Of a DNA stretch of 64,000 nucleotides, positions 17,700 to 26,544 are shown in pieces (the stretch's first letter is position 1; every line of letters starts with the position of its first letter). Both the position numbers and the translations under genes were made by a program. Source of the stretch: an uncultured Acidobacteriota bacterium (GTDB lineage: Bacteria > Acidobacteriota > Thermoanaerobaculia > Gp7-AA8); contig CALMZP010000032.1 in the NCBI GenBank assembly GCA_937870635.1, positions 95,599-159,598 of the forward strand, read 5' to 3'. The notes below the pieces were generated by a model. That model was not told where the DNA came from. It did not search any database and saw only the letters and a list, made by a program, of their open reading frames with translations.

Positions 17700-17800
17700 T
17701 CGCGACCACGCGATAAGGGCAAACCCCCGGTGACGGGGTGACGCAAAGCTACGGGCCTGAATGAGTGGTTCATTCAGGCAGCCGGGCTGCCGAACGTGAA
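17700..17800 (+). promoter_or_regulatory. Cyclic di-GMP-I (GEMM) riboswitch aptamer
   Basis: All core segments are present in order: AGGGCAAACC (17716-17725), a GC stem capped by a GTGA (GNRA) tetraloop, GTGACGCAAAGC (17738-17749), GGGCC, a hairpin (TGAATGAGTGGTTCATTCA, 17758-17776) acting as P2, and GCAGCCGGGCTGCCG. The closing stem CACG (17707-17710)/CGTG (17795-17798) fits. The conserved AGGGC, with G at the ligand-recognition position, favours c-di-GMP over cGAMP, though this needs testing. An upstream TTACGC...GATATT pair (17650-17679) could be the promoter. It leads the exopolysaccharide operon. Confidence 0.88.
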
Positions 17801-17826
17801 GCCTGCAGAACAGGGCGTCCGGCACA

Positions 17827-17849
17827 CGTGGTCGTGCCGGAGGACCCTG
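17827..17849 (+). promoter_or_regulatory. Candidate expression platform and ribosome-binding site
   Basis: CGTGGTCG (17827-17834) is perfectly complementary to CGACCACG (17703-17710), the 5' strand that otherwise closes the aptamer. The alternative 8-bp stem would end five bases before the GGAGG site (17839-17843), so the two structures are mutually exclusive and translation control is plausible. Confidence 0.55.
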
Positions 17850-19760
17850 ATGCGATTCCTGGCCGCCGTTGCGGTGTCAGCCTTGTTTGTTCCTGGCGTT
17901 GCGCGCGCAGCGACGTACTACGTCGCCACCACCGGCAACGACGCGAGCAACGGTTCCATCGCGGCACCGTTCCGAACGATCACCAAAGGTGCAGCGGTCG
18001 CTCGTCCCGGCGACACGATCAGCGTCCGTGGCGGCGTTTACAACGAAATCGTGAAGGCTTCCGTGAAGGGAACCGCGGCCGCGCGCATCACCATTCAATC
18101 GTATCCCGGCGAGAAAGCGGTCATCGACGGCAGCGGCACGGCAGCGTCCACCGATCTCGTGCAGCTCGGGAGCGCCGAATATCTCGACTTCAGCGGCTTC
18201 GAAGTCCGCAATTCAACGCGCCTCGGCATCGCCGGCTGGGGCTCGAAGAATGTCCGCATCCTGAACAACACCGTGACGCGCTCGCACCGCGGCGCCATCT
18301 ACGTCGGGTACACGACTCCCGGCGCGGTCTCCGACATCACCATCGCGGACAACGTCGTCTACAACAACGTGCTCGAGAATCAGCTCCACAATCTCAACGG
18401 TGGATGGGGGCAGTCGATCTCAGTGCAGAACACCGACCGCGCGACGATCACCCGCAACCGCGTGTACGAGAACGACGGCGAGGGAATCGTCGTCGTGTTG
18501 AGCGACAACGTCCTTGTTCAGGCGAACGAGGTCTCCGACAGCTTCAGCGTCGGCATCTACCTCGACAACGCGCAGTACACGACCGTCGACGGCAACTTCG
18601 TTTACAGCACGGGCAACAGCCGCTACTTCCGGTCGGGTTACCCGGCGTCGGGAATCGCCACGGCAAACGAGTCGTACAGCTCTGCGAATCCGCTCACGGA
18701 TCTCACGATCACGAACAACATCGTCGTCGATGCCCGTTACGGCTTCTATTACGGTGCGTTCGAAGCCGGCGGCGGCCTGAAGAACACGACGGTTGCGAAC
18801 AACACGTTTTACAAAGCGCGCACGGCCATGGTGTGGCTCGAAGCCGACGCGCACGCGAACAACGCGTTCCAGAACAACATCTTCTTCCAGGCTGGCGGCG
18901 GCGTGATGCACACCGGCACGGTGACCGGCTCGACGTTCCGTAACAACAACTGGTACGGCGGCAACGCCGGTATCGCGGCCGGTGCCGGCGACATCATCGG
19001 CGACCCGAAGCTCGTCAATGCCGGCGGCCTGCGGGCGGACGACTACAAGCTCGCGGCCCTCTCACCGTCGATTCACACCGCGGTTGACGTGGCCAGCGTC
19101 GCCAAAGACTTCTGGGGCAACACGCGCTCGGCAGCGTATGACATCGGCGCGCACGAGCAGAGCGTCTCTCTCGGCAGCAGCAGCCCGGTTGGCATCGAGC
19201 TCGATGCTCCGTCGGGTTTCCGCGCCGTCGCGCAGAGCGCCGTGTCGGTGCACCTGAGCTGGACGGCCGTCGAAGGGGCGAGCGGCTATCGCATCTATCG
19301 CGATCGCTCGCTCGTGGGCAGCGCGAGCACGACCTCGTGGAGCGACGACGACCTGACGCCGGTTCGCAGCTATTCCTACGTCGTCACGGCGGTGGCCGGC
19401 ACGAACGAGTCCGCGCCGAGCGCGACCGTTGTGGTGACGACTCCGGCGGCGCGTGAGACCCAGGCCCCGTCGGTGCCGGGAGCTCTGAAGGCCGAGGCAT
19501 TGGGCACGTCCCAGATCAAACTGACTTGGGAGCGCTCGACCGACAACAACGGCGTCACGGGGTACGACGTCTACCGGAACGGTGCGCATGTGGCCACGGT
19601 CACTGCCACGACCTGGATCGACAGCGGCCTCGCCGCCGCAACGACTTACACGTACGAGGTCGCTGCGCATGACGCGGCCGGCAACTACTCGGGGCGGGCC
19701 ACGGCGAGCGCGACCACAGCGGCTTCGAACGGTCGAGCTCGTGTGGCAGGACGCAAATAA
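17850..19760 (+). CDS. Secreted right-handed beta-helix protein with two FN3 domains
   Basis: The ATG at 17850 follows GGAGG and starts a signal peptide (MRFLAAVAVSALFVPGVARA). The frame is open back to a GTG at 17796, but that lies in the riboswitch. After the DUF1565-like opening (YYVATTGNDASNGSIAAPFR) comes a parallel beta-helix (about 20-430, many NN/ITN turns), then two fibronectin type III domains (about 448-535 and 540-630). Such helices occur in polysaccharide lyases and C5-epimerases. As first gene of the operon it may modify or bind the exported polymer; no catalytic residues could be assigned. 636 residues. Confidence 0.85.
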   Translation: MRFLAAVAVSALFVPGVARAATYYVATTGNDASNGSIAAPFRTITKGAAVARPGDTISVRGGVYNEIVKASVKGTAAARITIQSYPGEKAVIDGSGTAASTDLVQLGSAEYLDFSGFEVRNSTRLGIAGWGSKNVRILNNTVTRSHRGAIYVGYTTPGAVSDITIADNVVYNNVLENQLHNLNGGWGQSISVQNTDRATITRNRVYENDGEGIVVVLSDNVLVQANEVSDSFSVGIYLDNAQYTTVDGNFVYSTGNSRYFRSGYPASGIATANESYSSANPLTDLTITNNIVVDARYGFYYGAFEAGGGLKNTTVANNTFYKARTAMVWLEADAHANNAFQNNIFFQAGGGVMHTGTVTGSTFRNNNWYGGNAGIAAGAGDIIGDPKLVNAGGLRADDYKLAALSPSIHTAVDVASVAKDFWGNTRSAAYDIGAHEQSVSLGSSSPVGIELDAPSGFRAVAQSAVSVHLSWTAVEGASGYRIYRDRSLVGSASTTSWSDDDLTPVRSYSYVVTAVAGTNESAPSATVVVTTPAARETQAPSVPGALKAEALGTSQIKLTWERSTDNNGVTGYDVYRNGAHVATVTATTWIDSGLAAATTYTYEVAAHDAAGNYSGRATASATTAASNGRARVAGRK

Positions 19761-19825
19761 TTCTGGCCGTCGATTTGCACTGAGGCTCGGCTGGACGTGC
19801 AAAAACGGCACGTGGGTTCCGAGCC

Positions 19826-20569
19826 ATGACCACCTACGACTTCGAATACGAGACTCCCCGCCGCCAGAAGATCGCTCCTCGTTCGCGCAAACAGGCCCGC
19901 CGGGCGAAAGGCATCATCTTTCTCGGTGAAGACACAGCCGCGTACTACTACGATCTTTCCACGCGTCACCCCGTCGGGGCCGCGCTCAAACGCGCGGTCG
20001 ACCTCCTCGGCTCCACCATCCTGATCACCCTCCTCGCGCCCCTGTTTCTCCTGATCATCTTCCTGGTGAAGGCGACCAGTCCGGGCCCGATCATCTTCCG
20101 GCAGCGCCGCATCGGATTCCGCTGTCTCGAATTCGACATGTACAAGTTCCGCACGATGTACGACGGCGCGCACCTGAAGGAGAAGGAGCTGGCCGCCAAG
20201 GCGGGCGGGTCGTTCCTGAAACTGGCGAACGATCCCCGCATCACGAAGATCGGCGGCTTTCTGCGCAAATACAGCCTCGATGAACTGCCGCAGCTCTTCA
20301 ACGTTCTGGAAGGGACCATGAGCCTGGTAGGTCCACGGCCTCTTCTGAAATCGGACCTCGACAAGCTTCCCCGTCGCAGCACGCTTCGTCGTTTCGCGAC
20401 CCCTCCCGGCATCACCGGCCTATGGCAGGTCTCCGGGCGCAGCAGTTGCACAGAGCAGCAAAGGCTTCAGCTCGACAGGGAGTACGTCGATCGCTGGAGT
20501 CTGTCTCTGGACCTGCGCATCCTGATCCGCACCATCTCAGTCGTAGTGACCGGACGAGGGGCCGTTTGA
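19826..20569 (+). CDS. Initiating sugar transferase (polyprenyl-phosphate glycosyl-1-phosphate transferase)
   Basis: The 247-residue protein has one hydrophobic re-entrant helix (about 58-80) and the short WcaJ/WbaP catalytic domain: KFRTMYDGA, SLDELPQLFNVLEGTMSLVG, GPRP and PGITGLWQVSGRS. It loads the first sugar-1-phosphate onto undecaprenyl phosphate at the cytoplasmic face, starting repeat-unit synthesis. It lacks the four-helix N-terminal part of full-length WbaP/GumD. The start at 19826 has only a weak ribosome-binding site. Its last codons form the first copy of a 31-bp tandem duplication. Confidence 0.92.
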   Translation: MTTYDFEYETPRRQKIAPRSRKQARRAKGIIFLGEDTAAYYYDLSTRHPVGAALKRAVDLLGSTILITLLAPLFLLIIFLVKATSPGPIIFRQRRIGFRCLEFDMYKFRTMYDGAHLKEKELAAKAGGSFLKLANDPRITKIGGFLRKYSLDELPQLFNVLEGTMSLVGPRPLLKSDLDKLPRRSTLRRFATPPGITGLWQVSGRSSCTEQQRLQLDREYVDRWSLSLDLRILIRTISVVVTGRGAV

Positions 20570-20604
20570 AAACGTAGTGACCGGGCGAGGGGCCGTTTGA
20601 AAAA
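20543..20604. repeat. 31-bp tandem duplication across a gene junction
   Basis: Copies 20543-20573 and 20574-20604 differ at two positions. The first contains the stop of the sugar transferase (GTTTGA) with a TTGA overlap; the second reproduces GAGGGG and the TTG used to start the next gene. Confidence 0.9.
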
Positions 20605-21331
20605 CCGAAACAGAAACGCAAGACAGAATTTCGTTCCACGATCGGAAGCCGTAGCAGGAGCCGGCTTTTCGGAGCCCGTTCTGGCGACGCCTTCAGCAGC
20701 CGCCCCGGCTTACTCCGCGACACATGCCCAGCCCCCCTTTGCTTCGCGCGATGCCTATGCGGCCATCGGCCGGCACTGGAAGCCGGTCGCGGCGGCGGCG
20801 ATCGCCGGAATGATCGTGGCGTGGCTCTTCACCGCCCTGCAACCCGACCGCTATCGGGCCACTCTGCTCGCCGCCGTCTCCCCTCTCGGCGAGACGTTGA
20901 ACGCTACGGATGTTCTGCGCGGCGTGGAGGTCCTGGAGCAGCGCACCGTCGTCGCGACAGTCGCTGCGCTCGCATCGACACCCTCCACGACCCGGCCGGC
21001 GACCCAGCCTGACACCGCCGGGTACACGATCGACGCGTCTGTCGTTCCCAACACAAACCTCGTGCGCATTCATGTCGAGGGTCCGGACGCCGCACGCGCC
21101 ACAGCAATCGCGAACGGTCTTCCGGCAATCCTCAGTCAGCACACCCGTTCGATGTTCAAGCTGTACGGAGTAACGCCGGTGTCACCCGCTACGCGGCCGA
21201 CGGAGCCTGTCTCCTCGGCCTCGGCGCGCGCGATTCTGGCCGGGTTGCTGATCGGGCTCGTCATCGGCGCTGCCATCGCAATCGGTATCGACAAATCCCG
21301 CCGCCTTTCACCCACCGGAATCCACGCGTAA
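20597..21331 (+). CDS. Wzz/chain-length-determinant-like protein
   Basis: The 244-residue product has a disordered Pro/Ala-rich N-terminus, a membrane helix near 62-82, a periplasmic domain of about 120 residues (including TIDASVVPNTNLVRIHVEGPD, as in Wzz proteins) and a second helix near 208-230 followed by a short basic tail. This two-helix topology is that of polysaccharide co-polymerases that set chain length. No tyrosine kinase domain is attached. The TTG at 20597, with GAGGGG five bases before it, is the only suitable start. Confidence 0.75.
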   Translation: MKNRNRNARQNFVPRSEAVAGAGFSEPVLATPSAAAPAYSATHAQPPFASRDAYAAIGRHWKPVAAAAIAGMIVAWLFTALQPDRYRATLLAAVSPLGETLNATDVLRGVEVLEQRTVVATVAALASTPSTTRPATQPDTAGYTIDASVVPNTNLVRIHVEGPDAARATAIANGLPAILSQHTRSMFKLYGVTPVSPATRPTEPVSSASARAILAGLLIGLVIGAAIAIGIDKSRRLSPTGIHA

Positions 21332-21368
21332 CGGATCTCAGTGGCAAGGGGGCGCCCATTCGCACTTC

Positions 21369-22757
21369 ATGTCAGCAGAGATCACAACTGCCGCGCGGAC
21401 TTACGCGCGCGCCGAGGCGTCGGCGCAAGGCCTCGATGAGAGCCGCGGCAGCGCTCTGGCGGCATCGCTCGGGCTGCCGATTCTCGCTGCAATCCTTTAC
21501 CTGAATCTCTCCGACGTCGTAGCCCGCCGCACCCCGATCCCCTCCCTTCTCCAGCCACTCATTCTTCTCCTGGCGATCGCCGTCATCGTTCACAGAGACC
21601 GATTTCAGCCACGAGCGATCGCGGCGAGCGCGCTGGCGCTGCTGGCGCTCGTCTACTGCGTCGTCCTGGTCGCCGGCACGTCGTGGTCCGAAAACCCGGC
21701 CGCGGCCGACGCGAAGGTCCTCGAGGGAGTGCGCGGGCTGATCATCCTTCTGATCGCCGGATCGCTCGGCTCGACCTGGACGGCGGTGCGCCGGGCTGTG
21801 GCGGTGATCGCACTCGGCGCGGCCCTGCTCGCGGCACTCACCCTCTTCCAGGGGGTGACCGGGCGCTTCGATCTCGATTTCTTCGGTCTTGCGCGCAGCG
21901 AACGCGGCCACATCTTCGCGCGGGTCTCGGACATCCGCGCCAGCGGGCCGATCGGGGATCCGAATTTCTATGGACAGATCCTCGTGATGGCTTTCCCTCT
22001 GGCCGCATTCTTCGGCTGGAACGCCGCCCGGCGGCGCGACAGGGTCGTCTTCCTCACGGCAGCGGCTCTCATCGCCGCGGGCACGGCACTGACCTATTCG
22101 CGCGGGTCGCTTCTGGCCCTGGCCATTGCCGGCGCCATGACAGTCGTCGTGCTCAGGGTCAGGTTGATGCACGTCTTCGCGCTCCTGCTCCTCGCGGCGG
22201 TCCTGGCCCCGTCGAACCTGACGCAGCGTTTCCTTTCCCTGGGCGGTACCGAAGGAGTGGTGCAAGGCATCGAGCGCGATTCCTCGGTCGACCGGCGGAA
22301 GCTCGACGCGGCGGTGGCCCTTCGGATGTTCGATGAACATCCTCTGGTGGGCGTGGGAACCGGCGCGTTCAGCCATCACTACGTGCGATACGCGAACGAG
22401 GTTGGATCCAGCGCGCGGCAGTACGGGCTGCTCAATGCTAATCAGGCTGCGCACTCTCTCTATCTCGAGCTGGCGGCTGAAACGGGCCTGGCCGGGCTCA
22501 TCGCGTTCGGAACGATGATGGCAGCGGCGTTCGCGATGCTGCTCGACGCACGCCGGAAACTCGTTGCCCGCGGCCTCCCCGGCTACGCGGCAATCACGGC
22601 GGCGCTTTTCATCGCCCTGACCGGCTATCTCGTTTCCAGCATCTTTCTTCACGGCGCTTTTCAGCGCTACCTTTGGCTTCTCCTCGGCCTTTCCGCCGCG
22701 GTGACCCGGCTCGCTTCGCGGGAAAGCGCGGCGTCCGGACCACCGGAGTCGGCATGA
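21369..22757 (+). CDS. O-antigen ligase/polymerase family membrane protein (Wzy/WaaL type)
   Basis: The 462-residue protein has ten or more membrane helices and a large periplasmic loop with the Wzy_C pattern (GPIGDPNFYGQILVMAFPLA and FDEHPLVGVGTGAFSHHYVRYA). It either polymerises repeat units or ligates polymer to an acceptor; the operon context (initiating transferase, Wzz, Wzx) favours polymerase. The stop overlaps the ATG of the next gene (ATGA). Confidence 0.85.
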   Translation: MSAEITTAARTYARAEASAQGLDESRGSALAASLGLPILAAILYLNLSDVVARRTPIPSLLQPLILLLAIAVIVHRDRFQPRAIAASALALLALVYCVVLVAGTSWSENPAAADAKVLEGVRGLIILLIAGSLGSTWTAVRRAVAVIALGAALLAALTLFQGVTGRFDLDFFGLARSERGHIFARVSDIRASGPIGDPNFYGQILVMAFPLAAFFGWNAARRRDRVVFLTAAALIAAGTALTYSRGSLLALAIAGAMTVVVLRVRLMHVFALLLLAAVLAPSNLTQRFLSLGGTEGVVQGIERDSSVDRRKLDAAVALRMFDEHPLVGVGTGAFSHHYVRYANEVGSSARQYGLLNANQAAHSLYLELAAETGLAGLIAFGTMMAAAFAMLLDARRKLVARGLPGYAAITAALFIALTGYLVSSIFLHGAFQRYLWLLLGLSAAVTRLASRESAASGPPESA

Positions 22758-25057
22758 CGGCGGCGAACGAGTCGGCGCTCAAAGCTGCGCTCCCTGAATC
22801 TGAGGAACAGCCGGCGGTATCGCCCGCAACGGGGCCGCGCGTGAGGACGCCCGTTGCGGTGCTGGTGACCCGGTTCCCGCGCATCGCCGAAACGTTCATC
22901 CTTCGGGAGATCAATGAGCTCGAGCGGCTCGGCCAGCCGGTGGTTCTCGTGCCTCTTCTCAGGAACTACAGCCCCGTCGTGCATGAAGAGGCGAAGCCAT
23001 GGATGGGGCGCGCGCTGTTCATGCCGCTCATGTCGTTCGCCATCCTTCGCGCGAACGTCCTCCGGCTGGTGCGCGAGCCTCGACGCTACCTCGGCCTTCT
23101 GCTCACGCTGATCATCCAGACCCTGATCCGGCCCAGCGTGATGCTTCGAACGATCGCTCTTTTCCCGAAGTCGGTCTACCTGGCTTCCCGCCTTCCGAAG
23201 CTCGGCATCAGGCACGCCCACGCACACTTCGCCGTTCATCCGGCGACGATGGCCTATATCATCGCTTCGCTGAGCAACATCACGTTCAGCTTCACGATCC
23301 ATGGCCCGGATGTCTTCGTCCATCGCCTTCTGCTGCGTGAAAAGATCGCCAAGGCGAAGTTCGTCCGCGCGGTCTCGACGTTCATCAAAGCGTTCGTGAG
23401 CGGCCTCTATCCGGAGGAGAGCGAAGGCAAGATCGAAGTGGTCCACGTCGGCGTGAACCCCGACGTGTACGTGGATGCCGCCATCAACTCGACGAGGCGA
23501 AGCCCGCGCATCCAGATCCTCTCGGTCGCGGCGCTGACCGAGGCGAAGGGGTATCACTTTCTGGTGGACGCGGTTGCGGCACTGGTCAAGGAGGGGGTCG
23601 ATCTCGAATGCCGCATCGTCGGCGACGGCCGGCAACGGGACGCGATCGCCGAACGCATCGCGCAGCATGGAATGGGCGACCGCTTCCGGATGATGGGCGC
23701 ACTGCCCCAGCACGAAGTGGCGCGGCTGCTCGGCGACGCCGACATTTTCGTACTCCCGAGCGTGATTGCCTGGAACGGCCAGATGGACGGGATTCCCATT
23801 TCGCTCATGGAGGCCATGGCCGCCGGCAAGCCTGTGGTCGGGTCCGCAATCTCCGGCATTCCGGAGCTGGTGCAGCATGAGACGAACGGTGTTCTGGTCG
23901 ACGCGACTCATCCGGAACGGATTGCCGCCGCGATTCGAAGGCTGACCGACGATCCCGAGCTGCGGTTGAAGTTCGGCCGGAGTGGCCAGGAGCGCGTGCG
24001 TTCCGAATTCGACGTGAGGGTGACCTCGGCGAAAGTCATCGACCTTTTCTCCAGACACGATCGGCCGGAGCGGTCCGCGCACGAAGAGATCTCCAGACTC
24101 AACTGGGGCCGGCTCAATACATGCGCGCTCGGCCTGCGCCGCCTGCGCGAGCGCCGCGACTCATTCGTCGCCGAGCTGACCATCACCGACGGAATCTCCT
24201 GGCGCGACGTGGTCGTCAAGAGGCAGCGTGGCCGAAGCGGCGAATCGAGATCAGCGTTCGACCGGGCTCGCGACGAATACCGCATCCTACGGGAGCTGCG
24301 CGAGAAAATGCCCGGTCCCGCCGCCGAACGGGCCGACGACATCTCCTACACGGTTCCACGCCCGCTCGTATTCGACGAGAAGCACGCGGCTCTCATCATG
24401 GAGCGCGCTCGCGGGAAAGCACTGGAAAGCCTGATCCGTTCATCGCGCAACAGCAGCCTCGGCCGAGGACTTCTGACGCCGCTCCGGAGGGCGGGACGCT
24501 GGCTGAAAGCGATGCAGGAGGTGACGCACATCGACGACGACGGGCGCCATCTGCTGACGGCCATCGTTGTCGTCGCCGCGCGGGATCTCGAGCTCGCCGC
24601 GGCAGCTCATCGTCCGCTGCGGCGTGAGCGGGAGAGGATCATCGAGACCTTGAGGATGCTCGAAACGCGTGTGGCGTCGAATCCCATACCGGCCGTGGGG
24701 CATCATGGCGACTACTGGCCCGGCAACGTCTTCGTCGGAGAGCGCCGAGTGGAAGTGATCGACTTCGAGGGATTTCGCGAGGGTCTTTCGCTCGAAGACG
24801 TCGCATACTTCCTCATCCATCTCAGGATGTACTTCGACTATCCGATCTTCCGCCGTTACCTGCCGCGACTGGAGCAGTCCTTTCTGGACGGTTTCTCCGA
24901 TGGTTCGCTGCGGGCCGACGACGACGCGCTGCGGCTCTTCAAGATCGCGAAGGGTCTGCAGGTCCTCGCGCGCGGCGGTGTCGCATCTGCGCGCGGACCG
25001 CGTGCGCGGTGGCATCGCACGCGTCTTCGCGAGCTGATCCTGGAGAGCGCGAGGTGA
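22754..25057 (+). CDS. GT4 glycosyltransferase fused to an APH-like kinase domain
   Basis: The ATG at 22754 overlaps the previous stop. Of 767 residues, about 35-430 form a GT-B glycosyltransferase (LVTRFPRIAETFILREI at the start; SVAALTEAKGYHFLVDA; donor-site region GIPISLMEAMAAGKPVVGSA). About 450-745 form an aminoglycoside-phosphotransferase-like kinase, with catalytic HHGDYWPGNVF near 650 and metal-binding IDFEGF near 670. The GT half is a paralogue of 31624-32865. The fusion suggests that the same protein transfers and phosphorylates a sugar or acceptor. It is cytoplasmic. Confidence 0.85.
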   Translation: MTAANESALKAALPESEEQPAVSPATGPRVRTPVAVLVTRFPRIAETFILREINELERLGQPVVLVPLLRNYSPVVHEEAKPWMGRALFMPLMSFAILRANVLRLVREPRRYLGLLLTLIIQTLIRPSVMLRTIALFPKSVYLASRLPKLGIRHAHAHFAVHPATMAYIIASLSNITFSFTIHGPDVFVHRLLLREKIAKAKFVRAVSTFIKAFVSGLYPEESEGKIEVVHVGVNPDVYVDAAINSTRRSPRIQILSVAALTEAKGYHFLVDAVAALVKEGVDLECRIVGDGRQRDAIAERIAQHGMGDRFRMMGALPQHEVARLLGDADIFVLPSVIAWNGQMDGIPISLMEAMAAGKPVVGSAISGIPELVQHETNGVLVDATHPERIAAAIRRLTDDPELRLKFGRSGQERVRSEFDVRVTSAKVIDLFSRHDRPERSAHEEISRLNWGRLNTCALGLRRLRERRDSFVAELTITDGISWRDVVVKRQRGRSGESRSAFDRARDEYRILRELREKMPGPAAERADDISYTVPRPLVFDEKHAALIMERARGKALESLIRSSRNSSLGRGLLTPLRRAGRWLKAMQEVTHIDDDGRHLLTAIVVVAARDLELAAAAHRPLRRERERIIETLRMLETRVASNPIPAVGHHGDYWPGNVFVGERRVEVIDFEGFREGLSLEDVAYFLIHLRMYFDYPIFRRYLPRLEQSFLDGFSDGSLRADDDALRLFKIAKGLQVLARGGVASARGPRARWHRTRLRELILESAR

Positions 25058-26544
25058 CGCGGCAGGGGGGCGTCGCCCGCACGACTGCGCGAGCAGCCGT
25101 GTGGGCTTTCGTATCGACGGGTGGCGCCAAGGTGATCACCCTCGTCGGCCTGATCTTTCTGGCGCGCCTTCTCGCGCCGGCAGAATTCGGACTGCTGGCC
25201 TTTGCCCTCGTCTACATCACGTACGCCGAAACCATCGGCGACCTTGGATCCGGCACCGCCCTGGTCTACTGGCCCGACCGTCGAGAAGAAGCATCGCAGG
25301 TCACCTTTCTCATCAACCTGGCAGCGGGCACGTTCTGGTGCCTCCTGACGATCCTCATCGCTCCCGCCATTGCCCACTTCTTCAACAGCCCCAACGGCAC
25401 TCCCATCGTCCGCACGCTGGCGTTCGGCTTCCTGATCAAGTATCTGGGCAACACACACGACGCGCTGGCGAGGAAAGATCTTCGCTTTCGGGCGCGTGCG
25501 GTTCCCGAGCTGGGGCTGGCCCTGCTGAAGGCCGTGATCTCGATCGCTCTGGCTTACGCGGGGTTCGGCGCGTGGAGTCTGGTCTGGGGGCACCTGGCGG
25601 GGCTTGCCTGCTGGACGGCCTTTCTCTGGTTCATGGTTCCCTGGCGGCCGGGCTTCACCGTGCCGAAAGATCTCGTGAAGCCCATGCTCCGATACGGAAG
25701 GGGGATCATCGCGGTCAACATCATCGCGTCGGTGCTCCATCATGCCGACCTCGCGATCGTCGGCCGGTTCCTGGGAGTGACTTCGCTCGGCCTGTATCAG
25801 ATCGCTGCGAAGATTCCCGAGGCGACGGTGATCGTGTTGTTGTGGGTGGTGAGCAGTGTTCTCTTTCCGACGTTCTCGAAGCTGCACGCCGCTGGCAGCA
25901 GCCTCGAGCGGCCGTATCTGATCGCCACGCGCTATGTATCGGCGGTGACATTTCCGGCGGCCGTCGGCCTGGCGCTGCTCGCGCGCCCATTGCTGCTGCT
26001 GTTCTTCGGACCGCAGTGGGCAAGCGCGGCGCCGATCCTCACCGCGCTGGCAGCCTATTCCGGGCTGCGGTCGATCACGAGCCACGCCGGCGACATTCTC
26101 AAGGCGACGGGACGCGCCCAGGTCTTGGCCGGCATCGCGGTGGTGCAGGCCCTTCTTCTGCTGCCGGCACTCCTCATCGGTGCGATGCGAAGCGCGGTCG
26201 CCGTCGCGGCGGCGCTTGCGATCGTCGAGCTCGTTGCGGCGTCGGTCAAACTGGTGATTGCGTCGCGCCTCATCAACGTTCGCCTGTTCAAGATCGTCCG
26301 CTCCTTTGCCCGCAGCGGAGTGGCCGCGGCAACCCTTGGTGGCTTTCTCCTGGCCTGGAACTACTACTCGGTTGACCTCGGCCCACTGACGCAGGTCATC
26401 GTCGGCGTGATCGGCGGAGGCATCATCTATGCGATCGCTCTCCGGCTGGTGGATCCCACGATCTTCGCCTTCGCCTGGGAAGTCCTTTTCAAGAGAAAAA
26501 CTCCGCCGGCCGACGAGCTCGCGAGGGCCACGTCCACCTCATGA
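25054..26544 (+). CDS. Lipopolysaccharide/exopolysaccharide flippase (Wzx-like, MOP superfamily)
   Basis: The GTG at 25054 overlaps the previous stop (GTGA). The 496-residue product has 12 to 14 membrane helices and family motifs such as ARLLAPAEFGLLAFAL near the first helices and RFLGVTSLGLYQIAAKIPE in the middle. It should flip lipid-linked repeat units to the periplasm, the step between the glycosyltransferases and Wzy. It is in a tight operon and its stop overlaps the next start. Confidence 0.9.
   Translation: MTRQGGVARTTARAAVWAFVSTGGAKVITLVGLIFLARLLAPAEFGLLAFALVYITYAETIGDLGSGTALVYWPDRREEASQVTFLINLAAGTFWCLLTILIAPAIAHFFNSPNGTPIVRTLAFGFLIKYLGNTHDALARKDLRFRARAVPELGLALLKAVISIALAYAGFGAWSLVWGHLAGLACWTAFLWFMVPWRPGFTVPKDLVKPMLRYGRGIIAVNIIASVLHHADLAIVGRFLGVTSLGLYQIAAKIPEATVIVLLWVVSSVLFPTFSKLHAAGSSLERPYLIATRYVSAVTFPAAVGLALLARPLLLLFFGPQWASAAPILTALAAYSGLRSITSHAGDILKATGRAQVLAGIAVVQALLLLPALLIGAMRSAVAVAAALAIVELVAASVKLVIASRLINVRLFKIVRSFARSGVAAATLGGFLLAWNYYSVDLGPLTQVIVGVIGGGIIYAIALRLVDPTIFAFAWEVLFKRKTPPADELARATSTS

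Noticed and set aside
19767..19805. Hairpin TTTGCAC...GTGCAAA between the first two exopolysaccharide genes
   Set aside because: Short stem with no T-tract on the + strand, so not called a terminator.
22667..24082. Minus-strand frame opposite the GT-kinase gene
   Set aside because: Antisense translation with no recognisable motif, while the + strand has clear GT4 motifs.
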